Shown one piece after another: positions 8,759 through 17,173 of a stretch of 64,000 nucleotides of DNA. The notes below the pieces were generated by a model. The model saw only the letters and a list, made by a program, of their open reading frames with translations, was not told the origin of the DNA and searched no databases. The position numbers and the translations under genes were made by a program. How positions within the stretch are numbered: the first letter of the stretch is position 1; the number at the start of each line of letters is the position of its first letter. Origin of the DNA: Novosphingobium silvae (lineage in GTDB: Bacteria; Pseudomonadota; Alphaproteobacteria; Sphingomonadales; Sphingomonadaceae); the NCBI RefSeq assembly GCF_009856825.1, contig NZ_WVTD01000011.1, positions 95,646 through 159,645 of the forward strand, written 5' to 3'.

Positions 8759-9502
8759 ATGTGGTCGCAGTTCAGGGCACTCGCCGCCCGCATTGGCTTG
8801 GGGAGCGATGACGTCGCGGCGGTGGAGCGCCAGAAAGGCGCTTCCCTCGTCCAGTCGCCGCGTGACCCGCTCGTCCAGCTCCGGGTCCGACCCGATCCCG
8901 ACTGGACGCAGCGCATGGGCGAGGCCTGGAACCAGACGATGGCCAATAGCCGGCGCGAGGAGGCGGGCAGCATCGAACTGGCCGAAGGCCTGCTTGCGAT
9001 CCTCGATGCCCACTCGCCGCAAAACGGCGTGAACGTGGGCGTTGCGCCCGGTCGATACGAGGTCGTCCTGACGGTGGCGCACCTCGGGTCTGAGAAGACA
9101 TACGACTACGAGGAGCACGTCTCGCACGCCTTCCTGCTGCTGGCGGGACAAGGAAACGTCGCCATGATCGAGCCCTTCACCGACGAACACGGGGCCGAAC
9201 TCTGGGTGCAAGCCCACGCCATCGCCTTCGCAGCGCCCGGCAAGGCAGAGCGGTTCGCAGGCGCTCATTCCGGGAACTGGTCACGCGAACTGGCGGACGT
9301 GTTCGGCTTGCAAGAGTCTTGTGCCAGCGGACATGCGGCCCGACTTTGTGCCCCCGACGGCGACGCGAGCGCCACTTGCGCCATCGTCGTACACGCGGGC
9401 CATGGACGGGACGAGTATCCCGTGTTCAAATTGGCCGACAGCGAAGGCAACGCGGTCGGCGCGATGATGGACTTTTTCGTCGACAACCGGCCCTGCGAAT
9501 AA
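8759..9502 (+). CDS. DUF4241 domain protein
   Basis: This 247-residue protein has no signal peptide. The C-terminal half matches the DUF4241 pattern: GVAPGRYEVVLTVAHLG, then HVSHAFLLLAGQGNVAMIEPFT, and finally GHGRDEYPVFKLADSEGNAVGAMMDF, where DUF4241 proteins end with a 'GDGxYPVYxGxDxxGxVxxxxxDF' segment. The function of the domain is not established. Start chosen at ATG 8759, which has AAGGGGGA nine bases upstream; the frame runs 150 bases farther but those residues are basic and low-complexity. It sits alone between dapA and a convergent peptidase gene in an accessory insertion. Confidence 0.65.
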   Translation: MWSQFRALAARIGLGSDDVAAVERQKGASLVQSPRDPLVQLRVRPDPDWTQRMGEAWNQTMANSRREEAGSIELAEGLLAILDAHSPQNGVNVGVAPGRYEVVLTVAHLGSEKTYDYEEHVSHAFLLLAGQGNVAMIEPFTDEHGAELWVQAHAIAFAAPGKAERFAGAHSGNWSRELADVFGLQESCASGHAARLCAPDGDASATCAIVVHAGHGRDEYPVFKLADSEGNAVGAMMDFFVDNRPCE

Positions 9503-9586
9503 GGAGCGACCGCGGCTCATCAGGCAAGCTACCCGGACCCGAGCCGAGACCGCTTCCGACGCGGCGGCGGAGCCTCGCAGCCTGCC

Positions 9587-11554
9587 TCAGCTCGGAGGGT
9601 TGTGCTGTTGCACGAAGCGCATCGTCTCGGCCAGCATGCGCTTGCGGGTCTCCGCGCGCGAGAGCCAATGGTCTTCTCCGGGAAGAGCCACTAGTTCGTA
9701 GGGCCGCCCGGCGTCCTTCAGCGCATCGGCCATGACGAGGCTCTGGTTGTACGGCACGACCGTGTCGTCCTTGCCATGGATGAGCAGGACGGGTGCATCC
9801 GCACGGGCGGCAAGGCGCCGGGGCGAAACTTCGGCATAGCCCTTGGGATCCCCCAGTTGTTCGCGCAGGACCTTGCCGAGCATCTGTGAATTGCCGCTCT
9901 CGCGGAGGTCGGTGCGGTACATGAGGCTGAGGTCCGCAACCCCGGCGACCGAGACAGCGCAGCGATAGAGGCCCTGTTGCAGGGTGACGCCCGCGAGCGC
10001 GGCATAACCGCCGTAGCTCGCCCCCACGATGCACGCGCGCGCGGGATCGACGATCCCCCGCCTGGCGAGTTCGGCAAGGCCGTCCGAGATGTCGGACTGC
10101 ATCTTGCGGCCCCACTCGCCGTCTCCGGCGTGCCGGAACGCATCGTCCCTGCCGGTGGAGCCGCGGAAGTTGGGCTGGAACACCGCATAACCGCGCGAGG
10201 CGAAGGCCTGCGCCCACCAGTCGAACCCGGGCGTGTCATGCGCGGCGGGGCCGCCGTGGGGCAGCAGGATGACCGGCAGGTTCTTCGCCTCGCGGTCGGG
10301 GGGCAGGGTCAGCACGCCATCCATCTTGAGCCCGTCGGCAGCGGTGTAGTCGATCGTGGAGATGGGGCCCACGTGCTCGGCGGTGATCGCCGGCCGCTCG
10401 TCGGCGATGATGTCGGCCCGGCGCTGTGCCACGTCCACGAGGTACCAGGTGCCGCTGTCCTTGCTGCCCGAGGTGCGCACGACGACCTTGGAGAAGTCCG
10501 GCGTCCAGTCGATCAGGTCCGTCTCGCGGCCGGCGAAGGCCTTGAAGATGCGGGACAGAGCGCTCTGGTGCGCAGGGTCGGCCATCACCGTCTCGCGCTT
10601 TTCGCCCGCACCCCGGTAGCCGATCATTGCCCCGGTGCTGCGATCGACGAAGATCCGCTCGACGCCCACGTCGTGCAGGAACGGCTTGGGCTCGCCTCCC
10701 GCGAGCGGCACCTCGAACCAGCGCTGCGCGCCGTCCTCGTCCTCGATCCCGTATATTACGCTGGTGCCGCCGCTGCCGAGGGCGACAAGGCTGACGTCGC
10801 CCGTCGGATCGACGCCGCGCGCAAGTTCGCGGCTGCCCGGCAGGGTGATCCGCCAGTCGCCGTTCGCGTCCGCGATGTCGAGCACGGCGGCCACGTTGCC
10901 GGCCGCATCGACCAGCCAGTCGCGGTGATGGCCCGCCTCCGGCGCATGCGCGACCTCGCGCGGGCGGTTCGTGCCGATGTCGACCATGTAGAGCGCGGTA
11001 CGTCCATTGCGCACCTGTCCCGTGCCGAGCCGCGAGCCGGTCTTGCCGTCCGTGTCGAGGGACATGCCGCCGAAGTAGCCGATCGTGCGGCCGCCGATGG
11101 TCCGGATGCCGTAACGGCCGCGCGTGGTGGGAGCGACTTCCCGGGACTTGCCGAAGACGAGCCCGGATTCGCCGCCCGGCCGCAGTGACAGGATGGTCGT
11201 CCCCGCCAGTTCGTACTTGTTGGCCGCATAGCCATAGACCGAGACGGTGTTGCTGGTGGTGAGCAGGACCGTATCGTTGTCCGCCCACTCGATCGCGCGC
11301 ACCTTGTGATCGCCCGATGCGGCGTTCATCAGCACCTGCTCTCCCTTCGAGACCAGGATGCGGCGGCCGTCCTTGCTCTGGAGGACCTGCGCGATCGACT
11401 GCCCGTCGGGAGCGACGGCGACATCCTCCACCTCGGGCAGGCTTCCATACGCATCGAGCGGAGGCGGCGGCGGGGCAGCAACAACTGCGGAAAACGGCGT
11501 CAGCAGCAGCAAGGCGCCGGTCAGGCCGGAGCGGCAGGTCGATCCAATCGTCAA
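9587..11554 (-). CDS. S9 family (prolyl oligopeptidase/DPP-IV type) peptidase, exported
   Basis: This protein of about 655 residues has a signal peptide (SGLTGALLLLTPFSAVVAAPP), an N-terminal beta-propeller (to about residue 370) and a C-terminal alpha/beta hydrolase. The catalytic Ser is in GASYGGYAALAG, the Asp in LLIHGKDDTVVPYNQSL and the His in PGEDHWLS; LPHGGPAAHD forms the oxyanion region. It would cleave short peptides or acyl-peptides in the periplasm. No ATG precedes the signal sequence. TTG at 11554, six bases after GGGGGA, is the likeliest start, with another TTG at 11608. It diverges from smpB. Confidence 0.85.
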   Translation of the reverse strand: MTIGSTCRSGLTGALLLLTPFSAVVAAPPPPPLDAYGSLPEVEDVAVAPDGQSIAQVLQSKDGRRILVSKGEQVLMNAASGDHKVRAIEWADNDTVLLTTSNTVSVYGYAANKYELAGTTILSLRPGGESGLVFGKSREVAPTTRGRYGIRTIGGRTIGYFGGMSLDTDGKTGSRLGTGQVRNGRTALYMVDIGTNRPREVAHAPEAGHHRDWLVDAAGNVAAVLDIADANGDWRITLPGSRELARGVDPTGDVSLVALGSGGTSVIYGIEDEDGAQRWFEVPLAGGEPKPFLHDVGVERIFVDRSTGAMIGYRGAGEKRETVMADPAHQSALSRIFKAFAGRETDLIDWTPDFSKVVVRTSGSKDSGTWYLVDVAQRRADIIADERPAITAEHVGPISTIDYTAADGLKMDGVLTLPPDREAKNLPVILLPHGGPAAHDTPGFDWWAQAFASRGYAVFQPNFRGSTGRDDAFRHAGDGEWGRKMQSDISDGLAELARRGIVDPARACIVGASYGGYAALAGVTLQQGLYRCAVSVAGVADLSLMYRTDLRESGNSQMLGKVLREQLGDPKGYAEVSPRRLAARADAPVLLIHGKDDTVVPYNQSLVMADALKDAGRPYELVALPGEDHWLSRAETRKRMLAETMRFVQQHNPPS

Positions 11555-11828
11555 AGTAATTCCCCCGAACAACTGCGTCTGTATTCCCCAGCCGGTGCGC
11601 CGCCGCAAGTCGCGTTGCCGCGATTTGGCGCGAATACGGAGTTAAATCCGTGTCATCCTCGGGGCCCGCAGGTCGGGCACGGCGGGGGCGAGCGCAGGGC
11701 GGGTGCTCCAGGCGCCCATCGGCCCTCGCCGCAATCCGACCGTCCGGCGCGGCTGCGCGATTTCACGTCCGAAAGCGGGGCATTGGGGCGTTTTCTTTTG
11801 CCGCGCATGTCCCTACATGGAAGCGACC

Positions 11829-12311
11829 ATGGCACGCCCCCAAAACTCCGTCTTCGACAAGGCAAAGACCGTCGCCGAGAACCGCAAGGCTCGTTTCGAT
11901 TACCATATCGAGGACAAGTTCGAGGCGGGAATCGCGCTGACCGGCACCGAGGTGAAGTCGCTCCGCTTCGGCGAGGGCTCGATCGTCGAATCCTTCGCCG
12001 AGATTCGCGGCGGGGAGTGCTGGCTGGTCAACGCCAACGTGCCCGAGTTCAGCCACGGCAACCGCTTCAACCACGTGCCCAAGCGCCCGCGCAAGCTGCT
12101 GCTGCACGAACGGGAGATCTCCCGCCTGCAGGGCGCGGTGGAGCGCAAGGGCATGACGCTGGTTCCGCTTTCGATCTATTTCAACAGCCGCGGCCGCGCC
12201 AAGGTGGAACTGGCACTGGCCAAGGGCAAGAACGCGGCCGACAAGCGCCAGACCATCAAGGACCGCGACTGGAAGCGCGACCAGGCCCGCATCATGCGCG
12301 ATCACGGGTGA
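11829..12311 (+). CDS. smpB: SsrA-binding protein SmpB
   Basis: This 160-residue protein, full length for the family, binds tmRNA and delivers it to stalled ribosomes for trans-translation. Family landmarks are present: [27 protein letters not shown], the [13 protein letters not shown] segment, [36 protein letters not shown], and the basic tail [13 protein letters not shown] that enters the mRNA channel. ATG 11829 gives the standard MARPQ start; an in-frame ATG four codons upstream is possible. It opens a run with the DUF2062 gene and cckA. The tmRNA gene itself was not found in the window. Confidence 0.96.
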   Translation: MARPQNSVFDKAKTVAENRKARFDYHIEDKFEAGIALTGTEVKSLRFGEGSIVESFAEIRGGECWLVNANVPEFSHGNRFNHVPKRPRKLLLHEREISRLQGAVERKGMTLVPLSIYFNSRGRAKVELALAKGKNAADKRQTIKDRDWKRDQARIMRDHG

Positions 12312-12318
12312 GCGGCGC

Positions 12319-12900
12319 GTGAGCACGATGCTGTCGCGCCTGTCCTCCTGGCTGCACCGCCAGATGCCCACGCACGAGCAGCTCGAGGCGAATCGCTTCA
12401 CCGCGCCTCTCGCAAGGCGGCAGGAACTGTTCCGCTTCACCCGCCGCTCGGTTCCGCGCGGAGTAGCCGTGGGCCTGCTGGTGGGCATCTTCGCGCTGAT
12501 CCCGGGCATCCAGATCGTCGGCGCCGCGCTGATGTGCGTGCCTTTCCGGGGCAACATCCCGGTGGCGGCGGCAATGACCTTCCTGTCCAATCCCGGGACG
12601 ACGCCGTTCATCCTGGCCGCCTCGCTGTGGCTGGGCAATCAGCTGGGCTATCACGCCGACCTGTCCACCTTCTACGCCCTTTACGAAAGCGGCGCAGGTG
12701 TGGGGGAGTGGGCGGGCTGGCTGCTGTCGGATGCCGCGCCCGCGCTGATCATCGGCCTTTTCGTGATCTCCGTCGTCTGCGCCGCGCTAGGATACCTGCT
12801 GTCGATGTGGTTCTGGCGCTGGTGGATCGGGCGCAAGCATCGCGCGCGCCGCGTCCGGCCCGTGCGGGCCGATGCGCAGACGCCGGACAGCGCCCCATGA
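12319..12900 (+). CDS. DUF2062 domain membrane protein
   Basis: This 193-residue protein has a cytoplasmic N-terminal segment and three to four hydrophobic helices (RGVAVGLLVGIFALIPG, GAALMCVPFRGNIPVAAAMTFLSNP, and ALIIGLFVISVVCAALGYLLSMWFW). The FRGN.PVA..MTFLSNPGTTPF stretch is the DUF2062 hallmark. The tail is basic and cytoplasmic. The function is unknown. It starts with GTG at 12319 (or ATG at 12328), seven bases after smpB, and its TGA overlaps the cckA start, so all three are probably co-transcribed. This smpB–DUF2062–cckA order recurs in sphingomonads as I recall it. Confidence 0.85.
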   Translation: MSTMLSRLSSWLHRQMPTHEQLEANRFTAPLARRQELFRFTRRSVPRGVAVGLLVGIFALIPGIQIVGAALMCVPFRGNIPVAAAMTFLSNPGTTPFILAASLWLGNQLGYHADLSTFYALYESGAGVGEWAGWLLSDAAPALIIGLFVISVVCAALGYLLSMWFWRWWIGRKHRARRVRPVRADAQTPDSAP

Positions 12901-15350
12901 AGGCGGCGACGGGCCGGGCGGAAGGGCTGTCCCGCGCGGGGTCCGACCTGACGGTGGTGGGCGGAGCGCTGCTGGCAAGCGCGCTGCTGGTCTGGCTGGT
13001 CTCGGGCGATGCCGTGCTCATGGCGGTGTTCGTGGCGGTCATGCTCGCAGTAGGCGCGGTGGCCTATGTTCTGGCCGGTCGGCGCGCGCCTGCTGCGGAA
13101 ACCGATTTCGCGCAGCCTGACTGGTCCGTCACTGTCGCTGCGATCGACCGGACCGACATGGCCGTCGCGGTGACCGACCGCGCCGGGCGGATGACCTGCG
13201 CGAACGCGTGCTTCGAAAGCTGGTTCGGCGCCGGTGCGGCACCGCCGAGCCTGCCGGTCGCCCACCCCTCGCTCGAGCGGCTGGCCGACGCCACGCGCCG
13301 GGCTTGGCGCGACGGCCACGGCACTGCCGAGATCCTCGATGAGGAAGGGCATCACTGGCGCGCCGACGTACGCCGCGCCGGCCGAGGCGACGATTTCCTC
13401 GTCTGGCGAATCTCCTCGATGGATGCGGCGGATCCGGTGGCGGAGCTTGTGGTCCAGCTCGACGGCAAGATGGGGCGCGCACTTGCGAAGGCCGGCATTG
13501 CCGCGGCGCTGGTCGATCCGGACGGCTCGATCCGCGCCGCCAGTGCGGGCTTTGCGGCGCGCGCAACGGGCGATCCGGCCACCGACATGACCGGGGCCGA
13601 CTTCGTCGCGCTGCTCAGCCAGGAAGAGGGCGAGCGCATCGGCTGGGCTCGCGATGCCGGGCGCGGCGGCGCGCTCGTGCTCTATCACGTCCCCGTTGCC
13701 GATCCGGACGCTGCGGGCGAGCCGGATCCGGCGATCACGCCTTCGCTCATGATGGTGGTCGAAGCGGGGCAGGGCATTGGCGCCAGCGGGTGCGGCGCGG
13801 GTTCCGCGCCCCATCTCGAGGCGCTGCTCAGCCAGCTGCCGCTCGGGCTCGCCATGACCGACCGCGACGGAAGGCTGCTGTTCGCCAATCCCGCCTTCAT
13901 GCGGGCGGCCGGGCACGAAGGCCACGGGCCGCCGACCTACCCAACCGATCTCGTCGTGAAGGAGGACAAGCGCGCCTTGTCCGAAGCCATACGCCGGTTC
14001 GCGCAAGGGCCCACCGCTGCGGGCGACCTAGCGGTCCGCCTCTCCGCCCAGCCCGATGATCCGGTTTCGCTCAGCCTCGCGGGCGTACGGGGCCTTGGCG
14101 AGGCGGCCGTGCTGCTCGGCCTCACCGACACGTCCGAGGAGATCCGCCTCAAGCGCCAGGTGGCGCAGGCCACCAAGATGCAGGCGGTGGGCCAGCTCGC
14201 AGGCGGCGTCGCGCACGATTTCAACAATGTCCTGACCGCAATCCTCGGCACCTGCGACCTCATGCTGATGCGCCATACGCCGGGCGATTCGGACTATGAC
14301 GACATCCAGCAGATCCGCGCCAACTCCAACCGCGCTGCCTCGCTGACGCGCCAGCTCCTCGCCTTTTCGCGCCAGCAGACGCTGCGGCCCGAAGTGATCC
14401 AGCTGCCTGATGTGGTGGCCGACGTCTCGCAGATGCTGCGCCGCCTCATCGGCGAAAAAATCCAGCTCGTCGTCAGCCACGATCGCGACCTTGGCCCTGT
14501 CCGCGCCGATCCGACGCAGCTCGAGCAGGTGATCGTCAACCTCGCCGTCAATGCGCGTGACGCCATGCAGGGCCGGGGCGACGGTGCGGGCCGGCTGGTG
14601 CTGGCCACGCGCAAGATCACCACGACCGACGTGCGTGCTATGCGCAGCGAGATTATCCCGGCGGGCGAATATACGGCGCTCATTGTCGAGGATACCGGCG
14701 GGGGCATCCCGCCCGAGATCCTGGGCAAGATCTTCGAGCCGTTCTTCACCACCAAGGAACAGGGCAAGGGCACGGGGCTCGGCCTTTCCACCGTGTACGG
14801 CATCGTCAAGCAGTCTGGCGGGTTCATCTTCGCCGAGAGCGAGGCGGGCAAGGGCACGCGCTTCACCGTCTACCTGCCGGTACACCATGTCGCTCCCGGC
14901 TCGGCGCCCGAGATCGCGCCGACCAAGGCCGAGCCTGCGCCAAGCCAGTGGGCGGGGGGCGGCTCGATCCTGCTGGTGGAGGACGAAGACCCGGTCCGCG
15001 TCGTCGCGGAACGCGCGCTGACCCGGCAGGGCTATCAGGTAACCTGCGCGCGCGACGGAGAGGAGGGCCTCGAGCTGGTGCAGGAAGGGGGCAGGTTCGA
15101 TCTCGTCGTCTCCGATGTGGTCATGCCGACGCTCGACGGACCGGCCATGGCGCGCGAGATCCGCCGCTTCGCGCCCGACCTGCCGGTGCTGTTTATGTCG
15201 GGCTACGCCGAGGAGCAGCTGCGCCGTCAGATCGGCATCACCAACGCCTGGTTCATGCCCAAACCGTTCTCGGTGCAGCAGCTGTCAGAAAAAGTGGGGG
15301 AAGTTCTCTCCCGCATGGCCCAGGGCGATTCGGGCAGCGACCGGCGTTAA
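12897..15350 (+). CDS. cckA: CckA-type hybrid sensor histidine kinase/response regulator
   Basis: This 817-residue protein starts with two membrane helices (about residues 18-65), then two or three PAS-like regions (to about 415). A HisKA domain has phospho-acceptor His440 in GGVAHDFNNVLTAILG, followed by an HATPase domain (NLAVNARDAM, VEDTGGGIPPE, GTGLGLSTVYGIVKQSGG) and a C-terminal receiver with Asp740 in LVVSDVVMPTLDGP. The H-box and RQLLAFSRQQTLRP are close to Caulobacter CckA, which relays phosphate through ChpT to CtrA and CpdR. Its ATG overlaps the stop of the DUF2062 gene. The recA SOS region starts 20 bases after its stop. Confidence 0.88.
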   Translation: MKAATGRAEGLSRAGSDLTVVGGALLASALLVWLVSGDAVLMAVFVAVMLAVGAVAYVLAGRRAPAAETDFAQPDWSVTVAAIDRTDMAVAVTDRAGRMTCANACFESWFGAGAAPPSLPVAHPSLERLADATRRAWRDGHGTAEILDEEGHHWRADVRRAGRGDDFLVWRISSMDAADPVAELVVQLDGKMGRALAKAGIAAALVDPDGSIRAASAGFAARATGDPATDMTGADFVALLSQEEGERIGWARDAGRGGALVLYHVPVADPDAAGEPDPAITPSLMMVVEAGQGIGASGCGAGSAPHLEALLSQLPLGLAMTDRDGRLLFANPAFMRAAGHEGHGPPTYPTDLVVKEDKRALSEAIRRFAQGPTAAGDLAVRLSAQPDDPVSLSLAGVRGLGEAAVLLGLTDTSEEIRLKRQVAQATKMQAVGQLAGGVAHDFNNVLTAILGTCDLMLMRHTPGDSDYDDIQQIRANSNRAASLTRQLLAFSRQQTLRPEVIQLPDVVADVSQMLRRLIGEKIQLVVSHDRDLGPVRADPTQLEQVIVNLAVNARDAMQGRGDGAGRLVLATRKITTTDVRAMRSEIIPAGEYTALIVEDTGGGIPPEILGKIFEPFFTTKEQGKGTGLGLSTVYGIVKQSGGFIFAESEAGKGTRFTVYLPVHHVAPGSAPEIAPTKAEPAPSQWAGGGSILLVEDEDPVRVVAERALTRQGYQVTCARDGEEGLELVQEGGRFDLVVSDVVMPTLDGPAMAREIRRFAPDLPVLFMSGYAEEQLRRQIGITNAWFMPKPFSVQQLSEKVGEVLSRMAQGDSGSDRR

Positions 15351-15369
15351 AAAACGGAAATCTGCTGAA

Positions 15370-15384
15370 GTTCCCCTCTTGTTC
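15370..15384 (+). promoter_or_regulatory. LexA (SOS) box upstream of recA
   Basis: GTTC-CCCTCTT-GTTC is an exact match to the alphaproteobacterial LexA operator GTTC-N7-GTTC. It begins 20 bases after the cckA stop and ends 76 bases before the recA ATG. A TTGTTC/GAACAA dyad overlaps its right half. It is expected to make recA LexA-repressed and DNA-damage induced. Confidence 0.88.
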
Positions 15385-15460
15385 TCGTGGAACAAAGGTC
15401 GTACATGACGTGCGTTGACGTTGACCTTTCCGGTCAGCCCGGTAGCACAGGGGAAGAGAC

Positions 15461-16534
15461 ATGGCTGCTCAGCTCAAGCTGATCCAGGAAGGCAAGGAAA
15501 AGGACGCGATGGACCGTCAGAAGGCGCTCGAAGCAGCGCTGGCCCAGATCGACAAGGCATTCGGCAAGGGTTCGGCGATGAAGCTGGGCTCGAAGGAAGC
15601 GATGCAGGTGGAAGCGATCTCCACCGGTTCGCTGGGGCTCGACATCGCACTCGGCGTGGGCGGCCTGCCCCGCGGCCGCGTGATCGAAATTTATGGCCCG
15701 GAAAGCTCGGGCAAAACCACGCTGGCGCTGCACTGCATCGCCGAGGCGCAGAAGATGGGCGGCACGGCTGCCTTCATCGATGCCGAGCATGCGCTCGATC
15801 CGGTCTATGCCAAGAAACTGGGCGTCAATATCGATGAACTGATCGTCTCGCAGCCCGACACGGGCGAGCAGGCGCTGGAAATCACCGACACGCTCGTGCG
15901 CTCCAATGCAATCGACGTGCTCGTGGTGGACTCTGTCGCAGCTCTGGTCCCGCGTGCCGAGATCGAGGGCGAAATGGGTGACAGCCACGTCGGCCTTCAG
16001 GCCCGCCTCATGAGCCAGTCGCTGCGCAAGCTCACCGGCTCAATCAGCCGTTCGCGCTGCATGGTGATCTTCATCAACCAGCTGCGCATGAAGATCGGCG
16101 TCATGTACGGCAACCCCGAGACGACGACCGGCGGCAACGCGCTCAAGTTCTATGCCTCGGTGCGTCTCGACATCCGCCGCACAGGCGCGATCAAGGATCG
16201 TGACGAGGTCGTCGGTAACGCCACGCGCGTGAAAGTGGTCAAGAACAAGGTGGCTCCTCCCTTCAAGCAGGTCGAGTTCGACATCATGTACGGCGAGGGT
16301 GTGTCCAAGATCGGCGAGATCCTGGACCTTGGCGTCAAGGCCGGCATCGTCGAAAAATCGGGCGCCTGGTTCAGCTACGATTCCGTGCGGATCGGGCAGG
16401 GTCGCGAAAACGCCAAGACGTATCTGAAAGCCAACCCGGAAGTGTGCGAGCGGCTGGAAAAGGCCATCCGTGCAAAGACGGAAGGTCTGGCCGAGGAAAT
16501 GATGGCGGGCCCTTCCGACGAAGATGATATCTAA
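15461..16534 (+). CDS. recA: Recombinase RecA
   Basis: This 357-residue recombinase forms filaments on single-stranded DNA, exchanges strands and triggers LexA self-cleavage. It shows GPESSGKT (Walker A, residues 79-86), [31 protein letters not shown], the L1/L2 loop regions ([12 protein letters not shown]…, [23 protein letters not shown]) and an acidic tail (GPSDEDDI). Start ATG 15461 follows GGGGAAGAG. An SOS box lies upstream. Length and motifs are normal and nothing is missing. Confidence 0.98.
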   Translation: MAAQLKLIQEGKEKDAMDRQKALEAALAQIDKAFGKGSAMKLGSKEAMQVEAISTGSLGLDIALGVGGLPRGRVIEIYGPESSGKTTLALHCIAEAQKMGGTAAFIDAEHALDPVYAKKLGVNIDELIVSQPDTGEQALEITDTLVRSNAIDVLVVDSVAALVPRAEIEGEMGDSHVGLQARLMSQSLRKLTGSISRSRCMVIFINQLRMKIGVMYGNPETTTGGNALKFYASVRLDIRRTGAIKDRDEVVGNATRVKVVKNKVAPPFKQVEFDIMYGEGVSKIGEILDLGVKAGIVEKSGAWFSYDSVRIGQGRENAKTYLKANPEVCERLEKAIRAKTEGLAEEMMAGPSDEDDI

Positions 16535-17173
16535 ACACGCCGCGCGGCGTGGCGCTAAACGGAAAGCTTCGGTGCATGCACCAGGGCTTTCCTGTATCAA
16601 CGGCAATCGGACGGGCTTGCCGGTCACTTGCCGAACAGGCCTGCTTCAACGATTTTGGGAAGTCGGCCGACGCACCGTGGAGGGGGCAGGCGCGCCGGCC
16701 TTCACTCAAGATAACGACAGGCGCGCCGGTCCGTTCCTCAACTTGAGGCCTTTTTCCCAGGCCACCATGGCGACGGCGCCACTTCCCAGCGACGCCGAGT
16801 TCTGCCCAGCCGCAGCTTTCGTCATTCCCGCGACGGCCACCCCGTACCGGCTATGCGGCGCATTTCCGCTGAATACACAGGATGCGAGCGGTCGAGCGGC
16901 GCGCTCCAGAAAGAGCGACTGTCAGCGAACAGATCGATCGGTCATAGCCGAGCCGCACAGGCGAGCTCCCGAACGCGGCGATGCAACCAGGCAGCCGCCG
17001 AAACGGACGCAGCCGTTCGCACACGGCACGCTCAGCCCGCCACGACAGGCCGTGCGACAGCTCTCGACACGGGCCGCGCACGGGAGATGGCTCCATCTTA
17101 TCGCGATTCCCGAACAGTCTGACCGCAGACAAGCGCTTGCCGCCGCGCGCGGGGTGGATTATCGGCGCGGATC
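16535..17173. other. recA–alaS intergenic region with strong hairpins and a direct repeat
   Basis: No supported gene occurs in these 639 bases. Right after the recA stop lies a perfect 16-base palindrome (16536-16551). Next is a compound hairpin: GGAAAGC (16561-16567) with GCTTTCC (16586-16592), enclosing GGTGC/GCACC. Either could end recA transcription although no T run follows. A 12-base direct repeat CAGGCGCGCCGG occurs at 16687-16698 and 16728-16739. The rest up to alaS is featureless to me and may contain the alaS promoter. Confidence 0.45.
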
